A stretch of 64,000 bases of DNA, from the NCBI RefSeq assembly GCF_023347295.1, contig NZ_CP094469.1:682001-746000 (forward strand), given 5' to 3'. The notes below the pieces were generated by a model. The model was not told where the DNA came from and searched no databases. It saw only the letters and a list, made by a program, of their open reading frames with translations. This stretch comes from Faecalibacterium sp. I3-3-33 (lineage in GTDB: Bacteria > Bacillota > Clostridia > Oscillospirales > Ruminococcaceae). Each line of letters opens with the position of its first letter. The first letter of the stretch is position 1. Positions 8,832 through 14,401 of this stretch are shown one piece after another. The position numbers and the translations under genes are program-made.

Positions 8832-8956
8832 AAGGCCCGATTCTAGAGAGGGTTAAGGATACCATAACGGAGTTTTACCAGCCGGCAGGCACTGTCTGCT
8901 GCGGTAGAACGACCGGTCTATGGGTGTACCTCCCATCTCTGGAATCGGGCCTTTTT
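8832..8956 (+). ncRNA. Candidate rod-like structured RNA with terminator tail
   Basis: A 17 bp outer stem closes the element: 8833-8849 (AGGCCCGATTCTAGAGA) against 8936-8952 with a single G-U. Inside is a second hairpin, GTTTTACC..GGCAG paired with CTGC..GGTAGAAC (about 8872-8910), and a GGTGTACCTCC bulge on the 3' side. T5 follows the 3' arm, so the outer stem can act as a terminator. Size is about 125 nt. No match to a known class could be tested here; rod shape recalls 6S-type or mobile-element RNAs, but that is only a likeness. Confidence 0.45.
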
Positions 8957-9054
8957 GCGTTTTGCAGGCTGGTTCAGTGCACGGCGTGAACCCCTATCCA
9001 GTCTCCGTCATCGGTATCCTTCCCCTCCCTGAGTCCGGGGGAAAGGACACGAAA

Positions 9055-9153
9055 ATGACTGACGTGATGAACTGCGTGGACAAGCTGCTGGAGAAAAAGA
9101 TCACCGGCTACAAGCAGCGCATGGCTGTGAACCCCTGCGGTGTTTATCGTTAG
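9055..9153 (+). CDS. Possible 32-residue small protein
   Basis: ATG 9055 follows GGGGGAAAGGACACGAAA, a good ribosome site. The peptide is soluble and basic (MTDVMNCVDKLLEKKITGYK at its start). Its codon use looks like that of neighbouring genes, and it ends at TAG just before the palindrome at 9160. Short peptides of this type occur in integrative elements, but no family is recognised. Evidence is limited to start signals. Confidence 0.35.
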   Translation: MTDVMNCVDKLLEKKITGYKQRMAVNPCGVYR

Positions 9154-9159
9154 CCTTCC

Positions 9160-9193
9160 AAATTTTCGACTTTTCACGACTTATCGAAAATTT
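9160..9193 (+). promoter_or_regulatory. 10 bp inverted repeat before the sigma-like gene
   Basis: AAATTTTCGA (9160-9169) and TCGAAAATTT (9184-9193) are perfect inverted repeats separated by 14 bp, ending 11 bp before the ATG at 9205. It could be an operator or a translational hairpin hiding the GAGGT site; no T-run follows. Confidence 0.45.
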
Positions 9194-9204
9194 TGAGGTT
9201 ACAC

Positions 9205-9675
9205 ATGAGTTTCAATAATGGTAATGAACGTCGCAAGCTGAACGCAAAGCGGGAGCAACTCCGTGTGCAGTACCGCGAAGCCGGGATGAGCGAAGAGGCA
9301 ATTCAGGCGATGTATGAGTTTGATCTGGGCGTCCTGAACAGTGAACGCGCCTATGATGCCAACACGGTGGCAGTCTGTGATGGCGAAGATGACGTTGACG
9401 CAAGGAAAGCAGCTGATCTTAAGCAATATGAGGCTGCGATCACGGTAACGGATACCTACCGCGAAACCAAGAGCCGCTTTGCATGGATCGGCGAAATCGA
9501 GAATGAGCGGCCGCTGGCTGCTCTTGAAAGCTTATCGGAACTCGACCTCAAAATTCTTACGCTCTATGTCTATGCCGGGTACACCGAGTCCGAGATTGCA
9601 AGTGCCTTGGAATCCAAAAGAATTACGATTCATAAGCGAATCGAGCGAATGGCTATGTTTTTGAAGAACTTTTGA
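9205..9675 (+). CDS. Sigma-70 region 4-like protein of an integrative element
   Basis: ATG 9205 with GAGGT at 9195-9199 is chosen over TTG 9193; 156 residues. The first ~100 residues are charged and helical. The last ~45 (LKILTLYVYAGYTESEIASA then KRITIHKRIERM) form an HTH of the sigma-70 region 4 / LuxR kind. Proteins of this size with a C-terminal sigma-like HTH are common in conjugative and integrative elements of Clostridia, where they are thought to regulate element genes. A specific target is not visible. Confidence 0.6.
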   Translation: MSFNNGNERRKLNAKREQLRVQYREAGMSEEAIQAMYEFDLGVLNSERAYDANTVAVCDGEDDVDARKAADLKQYEAAITVTDTYRETKSRFAWIGEIENERPLAALESLSELDLKILTLYVYAGYTESEIASALESKRITIHKRIERMAMFLKNF

Positions 9676-10078
9676 ACTATTTTCTTTTCTGGGTAACAAT
9701 TTGCCCCTTCTCGATGGCTCGTAAGTGAAGGGACAATTTCCCAAGCGGCACCTGCCGCAGGGCAAAACGTCCGACCTCAGGGACCTTGAAAACTGAATAG
9801 TTCCGTCATCTGGTACTCCGATAATGATACTTCCGTAATTCGCGGCCCGGTCACAAAGCAGACGGGGTGGCTGAAATGCCAATGAAGCGGTACAAGTCCG
9901 CTGCCAGATGTTTATGCCCCACTCGCAGGGGGCCGAGGGCGAATATGCGAGACCTTTAATCATATTGATCCGGGAACTGCCGGGCACGTTTTTGCGCATT
10001 CGGCAGTTCCCGTTTTTTACGTATCCCAATTTAATCTTTACCCGAATATTCACTTTTGATACATAGGAGGACGCTTTT
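9676..10078 (+). other. Hairpin-rich non-coding interval ending in a terminator
   Basis: About 400 bp without a gene. Local stems include TTG.CCCTTC/GAAGGG.CAA (about 9697-9735) and GCGGCA/TGCCGC (about 9744-9760), followed by a CCTTGAAAACTGAATAG segment (9783-9800). The interval closes with the strong terminator at 9971-10018. It could encode a short structured RNA or a leader for the gene at 10079. Confidence 0.4.
9971..10018 (+). terminator. Strong intrinsic terminator
   Basis: CGGGAACTGCC (9971-9981) and GGCAGTTCCCG (10002-10012) are perfectly complementary and are followed by T6. The gene at 10079 starts 60 bp later, with its own AGGAGG site. Confidence 0.8.
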
Positions 10079-10306
10079 ATGGATGAGTTGAACCCCACGG
10101 TGCGCGAGCAGGAGATCTACGAGGAGATGGAGCTGACCCCTGAGATGGTCAAGTCCATCCGCACCCTCTGCAGCACCTGTCTGCGGCACTTTGTGGATGC
10201 AAAGGCTTTCAAAATCGCGCTTGTACCCAGCGCAGACCGGAGCATGGACACCTGCACCGTCTGCCAGATGCGGCGCGGTTACGATTATGTGGTCATGCAC
10301 CGCTGA
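10079..10306 (+). CDS. Small CxxC protein of integrative elements
   Basis: 75 residues from ATG 10079, with AGGAGGA upstream. An acidic N-terminus is followed by two Cys pairs, CSTC (about residue 32) and CTVC (about residue 60), in a zinc-ribbon-like layout, and the protein ends in RRGYDYVVMHR. It is flanked on both sides by terminators, so it is probably transcribed alone or by read-through. Metal binding is inferred from the Cys spacing. No function is assigned. Confidence 0.5.
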   Translation: MDELNPTVREQEIYEEMELTPEMVKSIRTLCSTCLRHFVDAKAFKIALVPSADRSMDTCTVCQMRRGYDYVVMHR

Positions 10307-10332
10307 CCCAACCATACCACCATACCGTGAAC

Positions 10333-10366
10333 AAAGCCCGCTGCGGAACATCCGGCAGCGGGCTTT
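10333..10366 (+). terminator. Intrinsic terminator
   Basis: AAAGCCCGCTGC (10333-10344) pairs perfectly with GCAGCGGGCTTT (10355-10366). It separates the small CxxC gene from the MazF-like gene; the T-run is short. Confidence 0.65.
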
Positions 10367-10392
10367 GTACATAACAACATGGAGGTGCAATT

Positions 10393-11067
10393 TTGCAGCA
10401 AAACTGGAAATTCCAACGTGGAGACATCTTCTTCACCCATTTTGGGGCGAGCACTGGCTCGGAACAGTGCGGTGACCGCCCGGCGGTCATTCTTCAGAAT
10501 GACGTGGGCAATTATCACTCGCCGACCCTGATCGTTGCGACCATGACAAGCAAGGCGGAAAAGAAAGTAAATCAGCCGACCCACTGCCTGTTGGAAAACG
10601 CAGGGTTGAATATGCCATCCGTTGTGCAGGCAGAGCAGATCTTCACCATCGACAAGAGCCGGGCGCTGAAGTATCTGGGGCATCTGACCCCGGAGGAAAT
10701 GCGCCGGGTGGATGATGCAGTTCGGATCAGCCTTGCGCTGAACCCTATGGGCAGCATCCAGCAGATAGAGCCTATCCGGCGCTCTACGGCGGTCTACGCG
10801 CCGCCTGAGGTGGTGAATGGCAAACCGCCTGTCTACCCCTATACGCCCATCCGGTCGTCCTTTGAGAACGCCGGTAGCATCGAGGAAATGATGCTGTACA
10901 CCGAGTTGCAATCCGCGGTTCATGCCATGATCCAGCGGCTGGAATACAGCTTCACCTTCAATCCCAGCCTGCTCACCATCCCGAAGCGTAAGCAGCAGGT
11001 GGCTGAGATCTTAGAGGAAGCCGAGAAGTACATTTGGAGAATCAAGGAGGAAATGCGATGCGCCTGA
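10393..11067 (+). CDS. PemK/MazF-family endoribonuclease-like protein with C-terminal extension
   Basis: Starts at TTG 10393 with GGAGGTG at 10381-10387; 224 residues. Residues 1-115 carry the MazF fold signature: FQRGDIFF, GSEQCGDRPAVILQND, SPTLIVATMTS, PTHC, SVVQAEQIFTIDK and a final L..EEM..VDDA. MazF-type toxins cut mRNA. The last ~105 residues are extra, with Pro/Tyr-rich and helical parts, and are not in plain MazF. No MazE-like antitoxin gene is adjacent: upstream is the CxxC protein, and downstream the DGQHT protein overlaps by 10 bp. It may be a toxin paired with a new partner, or a regulatory relative. Confidence 0.65.
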   Translation: MQQNWKFQRGDIFFTHFGASTGSEQCGDRPAVILQNDVGNYHSPTLIVATMTSKAEKKVNQPTHCLLENAGLNMPSVVQAEQIFTIDKSRALKYLGHLTPEEMRRVDDAVRISLALNPMGSIQQIEPIRRSTAVYAPPEVVNGKPPVYPYTPIRSSFENAGSIEEMMLYTELQSAVHAMIQRLEYSFTFNPSLLTIPKRKQQVAEILEEAEKYIWRIKEEMRCA

Positions 11068-11867
11068 ACGACAACACTACTTTCATTGGTATCAACCCGC
11101 CGTACCAGCTTTCGGTCATCCATAGCAGCAAGCTGATCTATCCCCGCGAGATCTACCAGCGGGGCGTGGAGCGCAAGCGGGTGGAGCTGATCGCCAGGGA
11201 CTTCAACGAGTACATCGTTAACGAGCCGAAGGTCAGCTTCCGCAACGGCAGGTACTATGTGATGGATGGGCAGCACACCATCGAGGGCTGCATCCTCCTT
11301 AACGGCGGCGAGGATCGCCCGATCCTCTGCAAGGTCTATACCGGTCTGACGATGGAGCAGGAAGCCCTGCTCTTTGCGGAGCAGAACGGTCACACCGCAC
11401 CTCTGTCGGCGGGCATCAAGCTGCGCGCCAAGGTAGTGGGCGGTGATGCGCCTTCCAAGGCGTTTGTTGCAGCCACCAACCGGGTGGGGCTGTCCCTCAA
11501 CTACGACAGCATGCAGCTGAGCGACTACCGTATCAGCTGCGTGGGCACGGCGCTGAAGCTGTACGACCAGCTGGGCGAAGAAATCTACTGCGAAGCCCTG
11601 CGGCACATCGTGGCAGCGTGGGAGGGCAGACCGGATTCCTTCCGGGCGGCTGTCCTGCGGGGCGTGATGTACTTTGTGCAGCTGTATCATGGACAGTACA
11701 GCGCGGAGCGGCTTGTCCGTGCGCTGAGCGGCGTCCATCCCATGGAACTCTACCGTATCAGCCGGGATAACCCTGCCAAGCTTCCGGGCTGGCGGCGGTA
11801 CGTTTACCCCATCTACACCACCTACAACGGCAAGTGCAGGAAGGATGCACTGCCGATGAAGTTCTAA
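11058..11867 (+). CDS. DGQHT-motif (ParB-like nuclease fold) protein
   Basis: ATG 11058, with GGAGG at 11046-11050, lies inside the last codons of the MazF-like gene. 269 residues. The segment YYVMDGQHTIEGC near residue 76 is the DGQHR-type signature seen in ParB/Srx-fold proteins and DNA-modification-linked families. It is followed by LFAEQNGHTAPLS. These motifs fit the DUF6551-like group of element-encoded proteins. The tight coupling to the MazF-like gene suggests joint action. A terminator follows at 11888. Confidence 0.6.
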   Translation: MRLNDNTTFIGINPPYQLSVIHSSKLIYPREIYQRGVERKRVELIARDFNEYIVNEPKVSFRNGRYYVMDGQHTIEGCILLNGGEDRPILCKVYTGLTMEQEALLFAEQNGHTAPLSAGIKLRAKVVGGDAPSKAFVAATNRVGLSLNYDSMQLSDYRISCVGTALKLYDQLGEEIYCEALRHIVAAWEGRPDSFRAAVLRGVMYFVQLYHGQYSAERLVRALSGVHPMELYRISRDNPAKLPGWRRYVYPIYTTYNGKCRKDALPMKF

Positions 11868-11887
11868 GCTCAAATATCTCCTTTGGC

Positions 11888-11925
11888 AAGGGCGATGGTA
11901 CCCGAAAAGGCCATCGCCCTTTACA
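11888..11925 (+). terminator. Intrinsic terminator
   Basis: AAGGGCGATGG (11888-11898) pairs with CCATCGCCCTT (11911-11921), then TTTA. It closes the MazF-like / DGQHT pair. Confidence 0.65.
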
Positions 11926-11980
11926 TATAGTATTTTCTTTTGAATGATTGACATATTGAACTGGAAAGGGGAGGACAGGA

Positions 11981-12226
11981 ATGAGCGAGATCGCAGCCTG
12001 CACTTTGATTCAGGAAGCGCCCGACCGCAAGACGGAGCGGTACATGATGATGTTCAAGGATTACCCGGATGTGGTGACGGTGGAACATCTTCAGAAGATG
12101 CTGGGGGTAGGACGGAAGATCGCCTACCTGCTGGTCAAGGAAAACAAGATCCGGTCTGTCCGTGTGGGGCGCAGTTACAAGATCCCGAAGATCTGCGTTG
12201 TAGAGTACCTGCTGGACAAGACTTGA
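11981..12226 (+). CDS. xis: Excisionase-family (MerR-like HTH) DNA-binding protein
   Basis: 81 residues after GGGGAGGACAGGA. The core VVTVEHLQKMLGVGRKIAYL is the HTH of excisionase/MerR-like proteins, followed by the wing VGRSYKIPK and a C-terminal VVEYLLD helix. Such proteins bend DNA at att sites and direct excision. Its position directly before the integrase remnant is the usual xis-int order. Confidence 0.7.
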   Translation: MSEIAACTLIQEAPDRKTERYMMMFKDYPDVVTVEHLQKMLGVGRKIAYLLVKENKIRSVRVGRSYKIPKICVVEYLLDKT

Positions 12227-12346
12227 CATTCAGGAGGGATGCAGCCCCCAAAATCCCTTGCGCCATCCTTGCAAAGCAGCCTTATTTATTTTAAACTAAG
12301 GTTGCCTGAGCAAAGAGCGTTTGGCTACAAGGAAAGGAGCGTTTCT

Positions 12347-12759
12347 ATGATAAATGTAGCTGGACATTTAAGAGAACAGAACGGTACATATCAGATGGTC
12401 CTGAGCTGGAAGGATGCAACCGGAAAGCGCAGAACCAAATCCATCAGCACAGGACTTCCTGTAAAAGGAAACAAAAAGCGGGCGGAATCTCTTCTGCGTC
12501 AGACACAAAAGGAGTTCAACCCGGAAACGATGCAGCAGGTCGGTGACCTGTCTGTGCCGGAATACCTGACCCGCTGGCTGCGGGAAAGCGTGATGAACCT
12601 TTCCCCGGATACTTACGGTCGATACGCCTACGATATGGGCAGGGTCATCATCCAGTATTTTTCAACGATTTTCTCATGGACTGGTTGAAAATGATGAAGC
12701 CCCGCGTGGCGGTCACGACCTATGCAAACTACGAGATCGTGCTCACACGCCGCAGATAA
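12347..12759 (+). pseudogene. int: Tyrosine integrase remnant, N-terminal domains only
   Basis: Starts at ATG 12347 with GGAAAGGAGC. The first 100 residues are an arm-type DNA-binding domain (LREQNGTYQMVLSWKD and GKRRTKSISTGLP) and a core-binding segment (VPEYLTRWLRESV, SPDTYGRYAYDM). At the T-run 12656-12660 the frame changes. The next frame gives FNDFLMDWLKMMKP then AVTTYANYEIVLTRR, again the start of an integrase core-binding domain, and stops at 12757 inside the repeat next to the tRNA. The catalytic domain is absent. Two related N-termini in series suggest a deletion between two integrase genes. Confidence 0.7.
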
Positions 12760-12819
12760 AAAAGAAAACTCCCCCAGACAAGCTGAGGGAGCTTCTTTTT
12801 TATGCCGGTGGTGGGGGTC
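12741..12819 (+). repeat. Direct repeat copy 1 (att-like, includes tRNA 3' end)
   Basis: 79 bp nearly identical to 12891-12970. It contains the end of the integrase remnant (GCTCACACGCCGCAGAT), a copy of the tRNA terminator hairpin, and 16 bases of the tRNA-Leu 3' end (12804-12819). A duplicated tRNA 3' end beside int is what an attachment site leaves. Confidence 0.7.
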
Positions 12820-12890
12820 TCCCGCGCACTGAGCGACAGCCCGCAGGGCTGATCGCTCGCCCTGCAAAGCAGGGCCGTGCTGTTCGACCC
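12820..12890 (+). other. 71 bp spacer between the direct repeats, two hairpins
   Basis: Contains GAGCGACAGCCC/GGGCTGATCGCTC and GCCCTGC/GCAGGGC stems. No gene. Origin unknown; perhaps what remains of an excised element. Confidence 0.4.
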
Positions 12891-12970
12891 GCTCACACGC
12901 CGCAGATAAAAAAAGAAAACTCCCCCAGACAAGCTGAGGGAGCTTCTTTTTTATGCCGGTGGTGGGGGTC
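12891..12970 (+). repeat. Direct repeat copy 2 (att-like, overlaps the intact tRNA)
   Basis: 80 bp, one A longer than copy 1. It ends within the true tRNA-Leu(CAA) gene at 12954-12970, so the intact tRNA side is the chromosomal half of the presumed att site. Confidence 0.7.
12918..12945 (-). terminator. Terminator of tRNA-Leu(CAA)
   Basis: Read on the minus strand: CTCCCTCAG-CTTG-TCTGGGGGAG followed by TTTTC and a T-run. A copy stands in the first direct repeat at about 12772-12799. Confidence 0.75.
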
Positions 12971-13037
12971 GAACCCACACGTGTTATTAGCACAAGGGAT
13001 TTTGAGTCCCCCTCGTCTGCCATTCCGACACACCGGC
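12954..13037 (-). tRNA. tRNA-Leu (anticodon CAA)
   Basis: On the minus strand the gene begins GCCGGTGTGTCGGAATGG and ends in CACCGGC plus discriminator A. The acceptor is a 7 bp GCCGGTG/CACCGGC. The anticodon loop CTCAAAA gives CAA, and a long variable arm (TGTGCTAATAACACG region) marks it as type II, as expected for tRNA-Leu. The T arm is GTGGG-TTCGACC-CCCAC. CCA is not encoded. It is the insertion target of the element to its left. Confidence 0.9.
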
Positions 13038-13060
13038 GCATCGTTTTTTGAACGACTTTT

Positions 13061-13089
13061 ATTATACCGGATTCTATGGGTAAAATCAA
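13061..13089 (-). promoter_or_regulatory. Promoter of tRNA-Leu(CAA)
   Basis: Minus strand: TTGATT (13089-13084), 17 bp, TATAAT (13066-13061), 24 bp before the tRNA 5' end. Confidence 0.8.
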
Positions 13090-13149
13090 GAGGAAGTTTT
13101 ACACCTTTTTCAAATCGTCCCGCCCGGCGCAAAATACTAACTCCGGTTC

Positions 13150-13178
13150 TTGCCCGGCGGCGCGGGCTGTGCTACACT
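13150..13178 (+). promoter_or_regulatory. Promoter for the SpoIID-like gene
   Basis: TTGCCC (13150-13155), 17 bp, TACACT (13173-13178). It lies about 50 bp upstream of the TTG start. Confidence 0.7.
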
Positions 13179-13226
13179 AAGGTCATATCAAAACGTAAAA
13201 TATGCCCACAAGGAGGGAACCGGACT

Positions 13227-14273
13227 TTGAAACATCTGCATTCTTTTGCTCGCCGCGCGGCGGCTTTTCTGCTGGCGGCGGTGCTGTGCGTCTGCATCCC
13301 GGCGGCAGCGGCTTCGGCTGCCACCACCATCGGCGGGGCCGATACTACCCTGATCCCCGCAGAGGACGAAAACTGTCTCAGCTGGCTGTTTGGCTCCAAG
13401 GATAAGATCACCATGCCGTACCTGAACATCAAGGGGCAGGGGCTCAAGCGCAACGTCACGCTGGATCTTGAGGACTGTCTGGTGGGCATCACCTATACCG
13501 AGCTTGGCTCCATTGGCAGCTACGTCAGCGCCAGCGCCGCGCAGCAGGCGTGGAAGGCGCAGGCGGTGGCGGTGCACTCCTATCTGGAATACCACAAGCA
13601 GTACGGCTCGTCTGCCAATGCGCTGATCTACACCCCGGTCAGCCAGATCCCGGCTTCTGCCCGCAATGCCATCCGCAAGGCGGTGCAGGCGGTCAAGGAT
13701 GAGGTGCTGGTGTACAATGGCAGCGTGTGCGACGCGGTATGGTCGGCCAGTGCGGGCTACAACACCCAGACCGGCGTGTACGGCACCTGCGCCAGTCTGG
13801 ACGCATGGGGCACGGATGTGCCCTATCTGCAAAGCGTGGAAAGCCCCTACGAGGAGCAGTACCACAACCTGCTGCGCCGGGTCATCGGCAAGGACTACAC
13901 CTATATAGAATACAACGACAGCCGCACCGGCGAGCCCTACCAGAGCGCCGACACCACCCACAAGGATCTGGGCGGCTTTGTGCAGTACAACACGTTGGTG
14001 TCCAACGGGCGCAGCTACCGGTACATCAACCAGTTCGTCTCCTCCCGCTACTGCTTCGATTTTGGTGCGGACGCAAACGGCACCCCCTGCATGACCTACT
14101 ACGGCTTTGGTCACGGCGTGGGCATGAGCCAGTGCGGCGCGGTGGGCTATGCCGCCGAGGAGGGCATGAACTACAAGCAGATCTTACAGCACTACTACAC
14201 TGGCGCAAAGATCCGTACCAGTACCACCCGCAGCGGCGGGCTGTTCGGCTGGCTGGCGGGGCTGTTCCGCTGA
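13227..14273 (+). CDS. SpoIID/LytB-domain secreted protein
   Basis: Begins at TTG 13227 after AGGAGGGA (13211-13218), which gives a signal peptide (basic start, Ala/Leu core, cleavage near AAASA-ATT); 348 residues. The SpoIID domain occupies about 85-335, with an AWKAQAVAVHSYLEY segment, a conserved WSASAGYNT, and GHGVGMSQCGAVGYA near 293-307. SpoIID is a lytic transglycosylase acting on denuded glycan strands in spore engulfment. Proteins with this domain also occur in non-sporulating Firmicutes, as wall enzymes or amidase enhancers. The two glycosyltransferases downstream support an envelope setting. Confidence 0.8.
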   Translation: MKHLHSFARRAAAFLLAAVLCVCIPAAAASAATTIGGADTTLIPAEDENCLSWLFGSKDKITMPYLNIKGQGLKRNVTLDLEDCLVGITYTELGSIGSYVSASAAQQAWKAQAVAVHSYLEYHKQYGSSANALIYTPVSQIPASARNAIRKAVQAVKDEVLVYNGSVCDAVWSASAGYNTQTGVYGTCASLDAWGTDVPYLQSVESPYEEQYHNLLRRVIGKDYTYIEYNDSRTGEPYQSADTTHKDLGGFVQYNTLVSNGRSYRYINQFVSSRYCFDFGADANGTPCMTYYGFGHGVGMSQCGAVGYAAEEGMNYKQILQHYYTGAKIRTSTTRSGGLFGWLAGLFR

Positions 14274-14401
14274 GAGGCTATTTGACTGAAATTTTGGAAA
14301 TACCTTCTCAAACGCCGCAGGATTTGGTATACTATATCCGTTTGTGAAAAATGAACGGGAAACATAACTGCGTGGAAAAACGCACGGATTGGAGTATCAG
14401 C

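Noticed and set aside
8832-8956. Known 6S RNA
   Set aside because: Shape is similar but it is shorter, lacks a clear large central bubble, and lies in mobile DNA; naming it 6S would be a guess.
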